From the NCBI GenBank assembly GCA_047975545.1, contig JBKEDS010000032.1, forward strand, positions 1 through 64,000: a stretch of DNA of 64,000 nucleotides. The letters are read 5' to 3'. A program made the translations under genes and the position numbers. Below, piece after piece: positions 53,367-61,768 of the stretch; within the stretch, counting starts at the first letter, position 1; each line of letters begins with the position of its first letter. Below the pieces are notes generated by a model that saw nothing but the letters and a program-made list of their open reading frames with translations, did not search any database and had not been told where the DNA came from. The DNA comes from JBKEDS01 sp047975545. Lineage in GTDB: Bacteria; Bacteroidota; Bacteroidia; Flavobacteriales; Flavobacteriaceae.

Positions 53367-53367
53367 A
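53344..53367 (-). repeat. GAGTTAC heptamer tract over the predicted start of the 583-residue gene
   Basis: On the minus strand the sequence is ATGAGTTACGAGTTACGAGT followed by TACG: three tandem GAGTTAC units directly after the AT of the predicted ATG. A change by one unit shifts the reading frame. Confidence 0.75.
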
Positions 53368-53373
53368 ATTCTG

Positions 53374-54240
53374 TTAATTTCTTCTTTTAAAATAGCCCAA
53401 CATTTTTTTTACGTAGCTTTCGTCTACACGGCAATCTATGGTGCCTGCGCCCGATTTGGTAAAACTTTCTTTATAATACGCCACTTTATTGTTGTAAAAC
53501 TTGGCATAATTGCGGCGTACCGTTTTTGATGTGGTGTTTACCAGCATAAGCTCGCCCGTTTCCCCGTCCTGCATTTGTACTACGCCAAGGCTGGGGATGT
53601 TTTCCTCGCGCTTATCGAACACCCTAATACCGGTAACATCGTGCTTGCCCGAGGCTATTTTCATGGTGTGGAAATAATCGTCGGCAATAAAATCGGATAG
53701 GATAAATACAATGGCCTTTTTTTTTATAACATTTTGCATGAACTTTAGGGCTTCGGCCAAATTGGTTTGTTTGCTTTCGGGCTTAAACTCGATAAGCTCC
53801 CTAATAATGCGCAGGACGTGCGAACGCCCTTTTTTCGGCGGAATATAAAGCTCGACCTTATCGGAAAACAGGATAAGTCCGATTTTGTCGTTGTTTTGGG
53901 TGGCCGAAAAGGCCAAGGTTGCAGCTATTTCGGTTACTACTTCGCTTTTAAATTGCTGGTCGGTACCAAAAAACTCGGAACCCGATACATCTACCATAAG
54001 CATCATGGTGAGTTCGCGTTCTTCTTCAAAAACTTTTATAAAAGGCTCGTTGTAGCGCGCGGTAACGTTCCAGTCGATATTGCGTACATCGTCGCCAAAT
54101 TGGTATTGGCGCACCTCGCTAAAGGTCATGCCCCGCCCTTTGAAGGTGGAGTGGTACTCGCCCCCAAAAATATGGTCGGACAACCGACGTGTTTTTATTT
54201 CTATTTTGCGTACTTTTTTAAGTAGTTCCTTGGTATCCAT
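53374..54240 (-). CDS. DUF58 protein of the bat operon
   Basis: 288 residues, cytoplasmic. The DUF58 signature is visible: GRGMTFSEVRQYQFGDDVRNIDWNVTAR in two parts, followed by a VWA-like fold with VDVSGSEFFG and FILSDFIADD. It joins MoxR ATPases with VWA proteins in many bacteria. It lies 124 bases after moxR, with an R4 palindrome in the gap, and 7 bases before the 583-residue gene. Confidence 0.93.
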   Translation of the reverse strand: MDTKELLKKVRKIEIKTRRLSDHIFGGEYHSTFKGRGMTFSEVRQYQFGDDVRNIDWNVTARYNEPFIKVFEEERELTMMLMVDVSGSEFFGTDQQFKSEVVTEIAATLAFSATQNNDKIGLILFSDKVELYIPPKKGRSHVLRIIRELIEFKPESKQTNLAEALKFMQNVIKKKAIVFILSDFIADDYFHTMKIASGKHDVTGIRVFDKREENIPSLGVVQMQDGETGELMLVNTTSKTVRRNYAKFYNNKVAYYKESFTKSGAGTIDCRVDESYVKKMLGYFKRRN

Positions 54241-54257
54241 TTTCCCCTAAATATCCT

Positions 54258-54360
54258 CCCCTAAATCCTCGGAGGGGACTTTGTTTTGCGGTTAAACTGA
54301 TAATTGTTTTTTTTTGTAATTTGTTTTTTCTTTCAATATTTCCCCTTTGGGGGTTAGGGG
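54258..54360. repeat. Long inverted repeat (family R4) between moxR and DUF58
   Basis: Left arm CCCCTAAATCCTCGGAGGGG (54258-54277) and right arm TCCCCTTTGGGGGTTAGGGG (54341-54360) are imperfect inverted copies, and each arm itself can fold. The moxR stop codon is 5 bases beyond the right arm. It may reduce transcription from moxR into DUF58. Confidence 0.8.
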
Positions 54361-54364
54361 GCGG

Positions 54365-55366
54365 TTATGGTACTTCTATTTCGTTTACTATTTTGTTGAT
54401 AATGTCTACAGAGGTTACGTTTTCGGCCTCGGCTTCGTAGGTAATGCCTATTCTGTGGCGCAATACATCGTAAACCACGGCACGAACGTCCTCGGGAATT
54501 ACGTAACCACGGCGTTTAATAAAGGCGTAGCATTTTGCCGCCGTTGCCAAGTTAATACTGCCACGGGGCGATGCGCCGAAGGAAATAAGCGGTTTTAAGT
54601 CGGCCAGTTTGTATTTTTCGGGGTAACGGGTGGCGAATATAATATCGAGAATGTATTTTTCGATTTTTTCGTCCATATAAACTTCCCTTACCGCTTGCTG
54701 GGCGTTAAGTATTTGTTGTAATGACACCACGGGCTTAACGGTATCCCAAGCGCCTTTTAAGTTGGCTCGCATAATAAGTTGTTCCTCGGCAATTTTTGGG
54801 TAGTCTATTACGGTTTTAAGCATAAAACGGTCTACCTGTGCTTCGGGAAGCGGATATGTTCCTTCTTGCTCTACGGGGTTTTGCGTGGCCATTACCAAAA
54901 AGGGCTTGTCCAGTTTAAAGGTGTCGTCGCCAATGGTAACTTGTTTTTCCTGCATGGCTTCCAGTAGTGCCGATTGCACTTTTGCCGGGGCACGGTTAAT
55001 TTCGTCGGCCAATACAAAGTTGGCGAAAATAGGCCCTTTTTTTATGGAAAAATCGTTATCCTTCATATTGTAAATAAGGGTTCCTGTAACGTCGGCGGGC
55101 AATAAGTCGGGTGTAAACTGTATACGGCTAAAACTACCGTCCACGGCTTGCGACAGGGTGTTAATGGCTAAGGTTTTGGCCAGTCCGGGTACGCCTTCCA
55201 ATAAAATGTGGCCTTGCCCGAGCAACCCAATTAACAGGCGCTCGACCATGTGTTTTTGGCCCACGATTACCTTGTTCATTTCCAGTACCAGCAAATCTAC
55301 AAAGGCACTTTCCCGTTCTATTTTTTCGTTTATCGATTTAATATCGATTGTATTGGTATCTTCCAT
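54365..55366 (-). CDS. moxR: MoxR-family AAA+ ATPase
   Basis: 333 residues. Walker A EGVPGLAKT, Walker B FVLADEINRAPAKVQSALLEAMQE, sensor 1 MATQNPVEQEGTYPLPEAQ(LD)RF and an arginine finger region are visible. MoxR ATPases act as chaperones for VWA-domain partners, here BatA and BatB. First gene of the minus-strand operon moxR-DUF58-583aa-batABCDE. The upstream 200 bases show no exact TAnnTTTG box. Confidence 0.95.
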   Translation of the reverse strand: MEDTNTIDIKSINEKIERESAFVDLLVLEMNKVIVGQKHMVERLLIGLLGQGHILLEGVPGLAKTLAINTLSQAVDGSFSRIQFTPDLLPADVTGTLIYNMKDNDFSIKKGPIFANFVLADEINRAPAKVQSALLEAMQEKQVTIGDDTFKLDKPFLVMATQNPVEQEGTYPLPEAQVDRFMLKTVIDYPKIAEEQLIMRANLKGAWDTVKPVVSLQQILNAQQAVREVYMDEKIEKYILDIIFATRYPEKYKLADLKPLISFGASPRGSINLATAAKCYAFIKRRGYVIPEDVRAVVYDVLRHRIGITYEAEAENVTSVDIINKIVNEIEVP

Positions 55367-55567
55367 TAGTATACTTTTTTAAAAGTTCCGAATATAACAC
55401 GCTTATTTGAGCCATGCAAATTGTTGAAATTTTTCTTTTAAGCCTGTTAATGATTGGTTAAATTAATTTTCGGGCCACGTTAACGATAGGTTAAAAAAGT
55501 ATTCTTATTTTTAGTTTCGTAAAAGTGCGGTTATATTTATCGTGAATCTTTTTCAATTTTAAAAAAA

Positions 55568-56320
55568 ATGAATAAAACAGCCTTAATTACGGGATCCACC
55601 AGTGGCATAGGCCGTGCCACGGCTTACGAATTTGCTAAGCGCGGCATTAATTTGATTTTATGCGGAAGGCGATTGGATAGGCTTGAAACCATTAAAAACG
55701 AATTAAAACAACAGGTTAACGTACATATTTTGAATTTTGACGTACGCCACAAAACCGAAGTTTTTAATGCTATAACAACCTTGCCCAAACCGTTCGGGAA
55801 AATTGATATTCTGATTAACAATGCCGGAAATGCCCATGGCTTGGACCCCATTGACCAAGGCAGTGTTGACGATTGGGACGCCATGATGGACATTAACGTT
55901 AAGGGGTTGTTGTACGTTAGTAAGGCCGTTATACCGCAAATGACCCAGCAGCAATCGGGGCATATTATAAACATTGGTTCCTCGGCGGGCAAGGAAGTTT
56001 ACCCCAAAGGCAACGTATATTGCGGCAGTAAACATGCCGTGTTGGCCATTACCGAAGGCATGCGCATAGACCTAAACCGCTACGGTATTAAGGTTGGCGC
56101 TATAAACCCCGGACTGGTGGAAACCGAATTTTCGAAAGTACGTTTTAAGGGTAATGCCGTTGCCGATACCGTTTATAAAGGATTTAAGGCGCTTCAAGCC
56201 AGGGATATTGCCGAAATTATCTATTTCGTGGTATCGCGCCCCGCCCATGTTAATATTGCCGATTTGTTGGTGTTCCCTACCGCACAGGCCAATAGTGTTA
56301 CGGTTAAAAAAGAATTATGA
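55568..56320 (+). CDS. Short-chain dehydrogenase/reductase (YdfG-like)
   Basis: 250 residues. Rossmann motif TGSTSGIGRA (8-17), the NNAGNAHG loop, catalytic Ser in INIGSSAGKEVYP and Tyr-x3-Lys in NVYCGSKHAV; CGRRLDRLE suggests NADP. YdfG-type enzymes reduce hydroxy acids and aldehydes such as malonic semialdehyde. The stop codon overlaps the next start (ATGA), so it is coupled with the AlbA_2 gene. Confidence 0.93.
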   Translation: MNKTALITGSTSGIGRATAYEFAKRGINLILCGRRLDRLETIKNELKQQVNVHILNFDVRHKTEVFNAITTLPKPFGKIDILINNAGNAHGLDPIDQGSVDDWDAMMDINVKGLLYVSKAVIPQMTQQQSGHIINIGSSAGKEVYPKGNVYCGSKHAVLAITEGMRIDLNRYGIKVGAINPGLVETEFSKVRFKGNAVADTVYKGFKALQARDIAEIIYFVVSRPAHVNIADLLVFPTAQANSVTVKKEL

Positions 56321-57450
56321 TTAACAAACGTCTTCTTGTAAAACATTTACTGGCCCATAACGACGAAAACAGTTTTTACGACAAAAAACGTAAAATAAAC
56401 ATTAGCATAAAGGAAGGCAAGGCCAAATTTTTAAAGCATGTTTGTGCCTTGGCTAACAGTAACCCGAACAACAACTCGTATATTGTTGTCGGGGTTGAGG
56501 ACGGCGACAATAAAATAGTGGGCGTCGACTTTTTTGACGATAGCAAAATACAAAACCTCATTAACGCCTATTTAACCAATCCGCCACTGGTGCAGTACGA
56601 AAACATTCCGTTTCCGCACTTGCCGGACGATAAGGTGGTGGGCCTGGTAACCATTCGTTCTACCGGAAACATAACCTCGCTACGCAAAAACATTTGGAAA
56701 TATTACGGCGGTTCGGTGTTTTTTAGGGACGGCAGTATGAGCATGTCCAAAGTGTTCGATATTGAGATAAAAGACACCAACTCCAAAACCGTTACTGCTA
56801 TTGAAAACAATTCGCAAAACAATATCGAGCATACCCTAAACGGCGTTTTCGACTTTATGAAAAACCGAAAGGATTATACGCCCAAATACAAAGTGTTTAA
56901 GGAATATTTTGTGGTGTGCTGGGCCGGACAAAAAAAGGTGGTGAAGGATGAAACTTTTTTTTCCCGGGTTGATATTAAATTAATAAACGAAGAAGTACGG
57001 TTGTTTTTTTCGGCTTTAGATGAAGTAGCCATTTTTATGGACGACGATAGTTTTAAAATTGTAGAATATGTGAATTTGAAATTCCAGGAATTTAATAAAT
57101 ATTATCCGTTAGAAGAAACCCTGATTAAATTTCAGGACAATGCCGGATATTCCATAGAAAGCAATTTACTGTTCCAACCACCCCAAATCGATAAAAAAGT
57201 ACTGCACCATATTTACAACAACAACAACGCTATTTTAGATAAGTTGAAAAACGGGGCAACCCTTACCAAAACCCAAGAAACCGATTTAAAAAATCTGCCC
57301 ACGACTTATTTAATCTGTTATTTCAACCTGTTTCCCGATGCGGTGGATAAACTTAACGATGCCCGCCCTTATTTAAAGGCGCAGGGCGAAACGGTTTACC
57401 AGCATTATAAGGATGCCGTACGTATTCTTAGGAAGGTAAAATACAATTAA
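56317..57450 (+). CDS. AlbA_2 (Schlafen-type) domain protein
   Basis: 377 residues. The N-terminal ~140 residues form an AlbA_2 domain (LKHVCALANSNPNNNSYIVVGVEDGDNKIVGVDF shown here by its ends; GLVTIRSTGN, YGGSVFFRDGSMS). Such domains bind nucleic acid or nucleotides and are found in DNA-binding regulators and in Schlafen-like RNases. The remainder is helical with acidic parts and is not recognised. The 4-base overlap with the SDR gene means cotranslation. It is not known what joins these two activities. Confidence 0.78.
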   Translation: MINKRLLVKHLLAHNDENSFYDKKRKINISIKEGKAKFLKHVCALANSNPNNNSYIVVGVEDGDNKIVGVDFFDDSKIQNLINAYLTNPPLVQYENIPFPHLPDDKVVGLVTIRSTGNITSLRKNIWKYYGGSVFFRDGSMSMSKVFDIEIKDTNSKTVTAIENNSQNNIEHTLNGVFDFMKNRKDYTPKYKVFKEYFVVCWAGQKKVVKDETFFSRVDIKLINEEVRLFFSALDEVAIFMDDDSFKIVEYVNLKFQEFNKYYPLEETLIKFQDNAGYSIESNLLFQPPQIDKKVLHHIYNNNNAILDKLKNGATLTKTQETDLKNLPTTYLICYFNLFPDAVDKLNDARPYLKAQGETVYQHYKDAVRILRKVKYN

Positions 57451-57793
57451 TCTGATTTACGATTTTGGACTTCATTGGTTACAATCGTTAGTTGAAAACC
57501 CTGCCTATTGCGGGCAGATATGCGCTTTCAATTTTTGCAAATGTTTTTAAGTCATAGACATGCTTTTTACGCATAATTTCCGTGTATTAGTGGTAAAATA
57601 TACACGAATAAGAGGGGTTTCGTCGGTGTTAAACCAGTGGGTTTTAGGTTTATAGATATTCTGTGTTGCAAGTGAAAGATATACGATAAGTTTATGCAAA
57701 ATTGAAAAATTTTGAACTCTACTTGAAAAACTAAAACTTTAAAATTTTAAACAATATGCGCTTACTTAATGCCAATCAAATTGTATTGCTGCA
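57451..57793. other. Intergenic stretch, nothing clear
   Basis: Apart from one small stem CTGCC-TATTGC-GGCAG-like near 57501-57517, I see no ORF, promoter or terminator of quality in this part. Confidence 0.4.
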
Positions 57794-57928
57794 CTAGTGT
57801 GTATAATGGTAATAAAATCCACCTAAAATTTTTCCTAAGAAAAGAGCAAAAACTGCAATTCCGCATATAATTACTATTGCCCAGCTAATATTGTCAATCG
57901 TATTGTTTTCTTTAAGATTAAAATTCAT
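57794..57928 (-). CDS. Small membrane protein (44 residues)
   Basis: MNFNLKENNTIDNISWAIVI opens the product, followed by one helix (about 15-37) with ICGIAVFALFLGKILGGF and a His/Tyr tail. A longer frame reaches 58024, but a promoter with TTG-N17-TATATTTG (58010-57983) sits within that extension, so I take ATG 57928. It may be a stress or regulatory peptide; function unknown. Confidence 0.6.
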   Translation of the reverse strand: MNFNLKENNTIDNISWAIVIICGIAVFALFLGKILGGFYYHYTH

Positions 57929-57982
57929 TTTAAAATTATTTAGGTGTAAATTACAGGAATGAGCAAAGGGAAACCATCCTCT

Positions 57983-58010
57983 CAAATATAAGGAAAAAGC
58001 ATAAAAACAA
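57983..58010 (-). promoter_or_regulatory. Promoter of the 44-residue membrane protein
   Basis: On the minus strand TTG (58010-58008), 17 bases, then TATATTTG (57990-57983). The expected start near 57977 gives a leader of about 50 nt. Confidence 0.7.
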
Positions 58011-58088
58011 AGTTTTCCTTTCAAAAATTTATTCTTAGGTATTAGAAAAGCTTTTTAAAGATTAAACACTAAAAAAAACGCGAAGTAT

Positions 58089-58096
58089 TATATTTG
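58089..58096 (+). promoter_or_regulatory. -7 box upstream of mtgA
   Basis: TATATTTG, 78 bases before the start codon; a -33 TTG is not at the usual distance. Confidence 0.4.
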
Positions 58097-58174
58097 TAGC
58101 TTAAAGTGGTATATAATTAAAAAAGAACAAGGCCTATTTTGATGTGTAATAGATATTATTAAGCGAATCTGGAT

Positions 58175-58864
58175 ATGAAACGTTTTTTCAGGTTTATATT
58201 TAAAATAATAATATGGTTTTTTATTATAACCGTGGCCTTGGTAGTTTTGTTTAAATGGGTGCCGGTACCCGTTACGCCATTAATGGTAATTCGCTATTTT
58301 AGCCCAACCGAAAACGCAACGAGTAAGGTATTAAAGCACGATTGGGTAGCTATGGGCAACATATCCAAAAACCTACAATTGGCGGTTATTTGTAGTGAGG
58401 ACCAAAATTTTTTAGGCCACAACGGTTTTGATATGGAAGCTATTGAAAAAGCAATAGAATACAACAAAAAAGGAAAGCACATCCGTGGTGGCAGTACCAT
58501 TAGCCAACAAACGGCCAAAAACGTATTTTTATGGCCAAAGCGCAGTTGGTTGCGCAAAGGGTTAGAGGTGTATTTTACATTTTTAATAGAGTTAATTTGG
58601 TCCAAGGAACGTATTATGGAAGTGTACCTTAACAGTATAGAAATGGGCCCCGGTATTTACGGTGCCGAAGCCGCCGCCCAATATTGGTTTAAAAAACCGG
58701 CTTCGAAATTAAGCCAATACGAAGCCGCCGCTATTGCCGCCATACTGCCAAGCCCGTTAAAGTATAAGGCAAATCCGCCCACAACCTACATAGTAAACCG
58801 GAAAATTTGGATTATTGGGCAAATGAACAATTACGGGACTTTAAATTATGACAACCAACAATAA
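58175..58864 (+). CDS. mtgA: Monofunctional peptidoglycan transglycosylase
   Basis: 229 residues, family GT51 without transpeptidase. One N-terminal membrane helix (about 8-30). Active-site segments SEDQNFLGHNGFD (catalytic Glu), RGGSTISQQTAKN and KERIMEVYLNSIEMG. It polymerises glycan strands from lipid II in the periplasm. It overlaps the HD-domain gene by 17 bases. Confidence 0.94.
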   Translation: MKRFFRFIFKIIIWFFIITVALVVLFKWVPVPVTPLMVIRYFSPTENATSKVLKHDWVAMGNISKNLQLAVICSEDQNFLGHNGFDMEAIEKAIEYNKKGKHIRGGSTISQQTAKNVFLWPKRSWLRKGLEVYFTFLIELIWSKERIMEVYLNSIEMGPGIYGAEAAAQYWFKKPASKLSQYEAAAIAAILPSPLKYKANPPTTYIVNRKIWIIGQMNNYGTLNYDNQQ

Positions 58865-59516
58865 AAACAACCAAGCTATTATTGAAAAAACCATACACTT
58901 CGTGAAAGAAACCCTTAAAAATGCTGAAGGCGGACACGATTGGTTTCATATCGAGCGGGTTTACAAAAACAGCCTGTTAATTGCCAAAACCGAAAAAGCC
59001 GATAGCCTAATTATAGCTTTAGGTGCTTTATTGCACGATATAGCCGATAGCAAATTTTATAATGGCAATGAAACCATAGGGCCTAAAATAGCTACGGATT
59101 TTTTGCTTCAACTAAACGTCGATGTTTTAACAATAAACCACGTTGTAAGTATTATAAAAAATATTTCGTTTAAGGGCGGAAACGAAACACAAACTTTTAA
59201 ATCCATAGAATTGGATATCGTTCAGGATGCCGATAGGTTGGATGCTATTGGTGCTATTGGCATTGCGCGCTGTTTTAATTATGGCGGGTTTAAAAACAGA
59301 GCCATTTACAACCCCGAAACAAAGCCCAACTTAAACATGACCAAAGCGGCGTACAAAACTTCGACCGCACCAAGTATTAATCACTTTTACGAAAAGCTCC
59401 TGTTGCTAAAAAACAGGATGAACACCAAAACGGGAAAGCTTTTGGCGCAACAAAGACACGATTTTATGCTGCTCTATTTAAACCAGTTTTATAACGAATG
59501 GGACGGACTGGAATAA
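58848..59516 (+). CDS. HD-domain phosphohydrolase (YedJ-like)
   Basis: 222 residues. HD motifs: GGHDWFHIERV, ALLHDIAD and QDADRLDAIGAIG give the metal ligands His, His-Asp and Asp. Enzymes of this kind cleave phosphate from nucleotides; the substrate is unknown. It is coupled to mtgA by overlap and ends two bases before the convergent AraC gene. Confidence 0.9.
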   Translation: MTTNNKNNQAIIEKTIHFVKETLKNAEGGHDWFHIERVYKNSLLIAKTEKADSLIIALGALLHDIADSKFYNGNETIGPKIATDFLLQLNVDVLTINHVVSIIKNISFKGGNETQTFKSIELDIVQDADRLDAIGAIGIARCFNYGGFKNRAIYNPETKPNLNMTKAAYKTSTAPSINHFYEKLLLLKNRMNTKTGKLLAQQRHDFMLLYLNQFYNEWDGLE

Positions 59517-59517
59517 C

Positions 59518-60390
59518 CTAACCAATAATCATTTTAATTTCCTTTCGGTAGTTCGAGGCGCTTTTTCCGGTAATTTCGTTAAACTGTTTATTAAAATGCG
59601 AAAAATTGTTAAACCCGCATTCGTAACAAATATCGGCAATGCTCATTTGGCTTTCGTTTAGCAATTTGGTAGCATGTACCACCCGGTACTCGTTTACCAC
59701 TTGCGTAAAGGTTTTGCCCGTGGCTTTTTTAAAATATCGGCAAAAGGCGGGAACCGTCATACTAACTTGGTCGGCTATTTCATCTAAGGAAATATGGCGT
59801 TGGAAATTTTTGTTCACAAACTTAAAAATAATATCGACCTTGGAACTGTCCTGGGCTTCGGTTTCAAAAGCAAAACCATCGGCATTAAGTATGGTGTAGT
59901 CATCGGTCGTGGCCAAATGGTTTAATATGTCCAAAAACTTTAAAACCCGCTTTAAGCCTTGGTATTCAGCCAGTTTTTCTATTTTGCCACCAATTTTTTG
60001 TTTGGTTTCAACTTTAAACCTAATCCCTTTTTTTGCCCGTTCGAACAAAGCTACTATATTGGCCATTTCGGGAACGTTTAAAAAATCGTTGCCCAAAAAA
60101 TTCGATTTAAACTGTATGGTGGTTTCGGTGCCGTTGGCGGTTAGCCTATCGGTAAAACCATTATGCGGTAAGTTGGCTCCTATAAGGATTAATTGGCTAT
60201 TATTAAAGTACGACAAGTGGTTGCCTATATGTGTTTTTCCTTGTCCTTTGTTTATGTATATAAGTTCCAACTCGGGATGGAAATGCCAGAAGGCCCCATC
60301 CTTATCAACCGTTTCAACATGTTGCTTAACTAATATGGAGCTGCCAAAACTGGGGGTTAGTTTTCTAAACGTTGGCTTTTTATTAATCAT
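59518..60390 (-). CDS. AraC-family transcriptional regulator
   Basis: 290 residues. N-terminal cupin sensor (about 25-100, with FWHFHPELELIYINKGQGKTHIG) and two C-terminal helix-turn-helix units (about 185-285; ISLDEIADQVSMTVPAFCRYFKKATG, IADICYECGFNNFSHFNKQFNEITG). Cupin-type AraC proteins respond to sugars and similar compounds. No sugar operon is nearby. A -7 box TAATTTTG (60414-60407) and direct repeats CAACAT (60415-60420 and 60431-60436) lie upstream and might be autoregulatory. Confidence 0.9.
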   Translation of the reverse strand: MINKKPTFRKLTPSFGSSILVKQHVETVDKDGAFWHFHPELELIYINKGQGKTHIGNHLSYFNNSQLILIGANLPHNGFTDRLTANGTETTIQFKSNFLGNDFLNVPEMANIVALFERAKKGIRFKVETKQKIGGKIEKLAEYQGLKRVLKFLDILNHLATTDDYTILNADGFAFETEAQDSSKVDIIFKFVNKNFQRHISLDEIADQVSMTVPAFCRYFKKATGKTFTQVVNEYRVVHATKLLNESQMSIADICYECGFNNFSHFNKQFNEITGKSASNYRKEIKMIIG

Positions 60391-60555
60391 ACAAATTTAT
60401 TTTGGGCAAAATTACAACATATTGTAATTGCAACATGTTATCTATTACCTCAATTGTGTGTTATTTTAACGTTAAGATTAGTTAAAAAATAGTTAAAGGT
60501 TAATATAGCATATAAAATAGTCAACTTAGATGTTTTTACAACAGGCTTTCTGCAG
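60391..60555. other. Regulatory gap between araC-type gene and candidate RNA
   Basis: Contains the AraC gene promoter described in that entry. The rest is A+T-rich with repeated TTAACG/GTTAA words and no ORF. Confidence 0.4.
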
Positions 60556-60735
60556 TAAATTTGCACCGTAGTTAGTTATTAACTATTTGTTATTGTAAAA
60601 ACAGTTTCTTCTTATAAAAAGAAACTTAAACATAAAACTCCTTAAAAACGGAGTGTACAATATTCATTAATAATTAGTTTAATGTCTTATTTAGTTTAGT
60701 TGGTAAAGTGAGCTGTGGTGGCTCACTTTTTTTTT
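60556..60735 (+). ncRNA. Candidate small RNA, or 3' remnant of a duplicated gene
   Basis: A -7 box TAAATTTG (60556-60563) would start a transcript near 60569. It has stems TAGTT-ATT-AACTA (60573-60585), GTTTCTT/AAGAAAC (60604-60625) and CTCC/GGAG near 60638-60653. It ends in a good terminator, AAAGTGAGC-loop-GCTCACTTT (60705-60729), with T tract. The final 80 bases (60650-60729) match 61535-61614, the end of the next gene, at 73 of 80 positions without gaps. The terminator stem has a compensatory change (A-T here, G-C there). No coding sequence remains. Confidence 0.55.
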
Positions 60736-60933
60736 GCCCTGTTTTCTTTACGACTGTTTCGTCCCCAAAAAGTTAAATTTCAACAAAACAACAATGGTCA
60801 ATTTTGTAAAAAATATCAATATTTAACCCTTGTATGTGCTATATTGATTTGTTTATTTGTTAAAGATAAATTAAATGGTAATATAGAACATATATTTATT
60901 AAGTGTGTTGTTTTTTAACCTTCTGTTTCGGTA

Positions 60934-60941
60934 TACATTTG
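60934..60941 (+). promoter_or_regulatory. -7 box of the 196-residue secreted protein gene
   Basis: TACATTTG, followed by GCA as often seen, with TTG at 60908-60910 (23 bases before). The start codon is 30 bases downstream. Confidence 0.6.
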
Positions 60942-60971
60942 CATTGTTGAACGTTATAAATTTTTAAAATT

Positions 60972-61562
60972 ATGAAACACGTAATTAAAACACTAAAAAA
61001 CAGCATGCTAATTGTTGCTGTTTTTACTGCTCTAACGAGTAGCGCAACAGAAACAAGCCCTTATTCTATCGATGATACCAAAACAGCATTAACCTTAAAC
61101 AATGTTAAAATGGGCGATGTTTTGTCTATTAAGGACGAAAACGGGGAAGTATTGTACACCGAGCATATTAAGGTTTCCGGTACTTACAAAAAAGGATTCG
61201 ATTTAACCGCCTTGCCCAATGGCAATTATTTTTTTGAAGTAGATAAAGATGTGGAGGTTAAAATCATTCCCTTTACCGTAACCAACAAAAATGTAGCTTT
61301 TAATAAAAACAAGGAGTACATTAGCTATAAACCTTATGTAAGGCAAAAGGGCGATATGTTATTTGTTTCCAAATTAGCTTTGGACAGGGAACCCCTACAG
61401 GTGCATATTTATGCCGACGGCAATAATGGGTACGAGTTGCTGCTTTCAGAAAAGTTAGAAGGCACCCAATCCCTTGAAAAGGTTTACAGATTAGAAAAAG
61501 GCAACTATAAGTTGGTGTTAATTTCCAATGACAAGGAGTTTACAAAATTCATTAATAATTAA
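60972..61562 (+). CDS. Secreted beta-sandwich protein of unknown function
   Basis: 196 residues, signal peptide ending near TSSATETS. The first half (TLNNVKMGDVLSIKDENGEVLYTEHIKVSGTYKKGFDLTALPNGNYFFEV, split here by its ends) has the layout of the Ig-like or C-terminal sorting-type domains of Bacteroidota (DUF3244-like): a stretch 'L.nGnYffev' is seen. There is no type IX secretion sorting tail. Expression seems independent, with its own promoter and terminator. The 3' end is duplicated upstream in the candidate RNA. Confidence 0.75.
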   Translation: MKHVIKTLKNSMLIVAVFTALTSSATETSPYSIDDTKTALTLNNVKMGDVLSIKDENGEVLYTEHIKVSGTYKKGFDLTALPNGNYFFEVDKDVEVKIIPFTVTNKNVAFNKNKEYISYKPYVRQKGDMLFVSKLALDREPLQVHIYADGNNGYELLLSEKLEGTQSLEKVYRLEKGNYKLVLISNDKEFTKFINN

Positions 61563-61589
61563 TTTAATGTCTTATTTAGTTTAGTTAGT

Positions 61590-61614
61590 AAAGTGGGCTG
61601 TGGTAGCCCACTTT
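61590..61614 (+). terminator. Hairpin terminator
   Basis: Stem AAAGTGGGC/GCCCACTTT with loop TGTGGTA, followed by TCTTTTTT. It is homologous to the terminator at 60705-60729. Confidence 0.85.
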
Positions 61615-61768
61615 TCTTTTTTGTATGTTCCTGTTTTCTTTATTTTTCCGCAGCCCTAAAATGTTTCACCCACTCTTAATAAATAATACTATCTTTACGG
61701 TTTGAAATGTTTTATGAACCATCATTCGTAATAGGCTAACTATTAGCGAATTCAATATACAACACAAT

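Noticed and set aside
53767..54225. 152-codon ORF antisense to the DUF58 gene
   Set aside because: DUF58 is well supported by motifs; the antisense product has no domain and no promoter.
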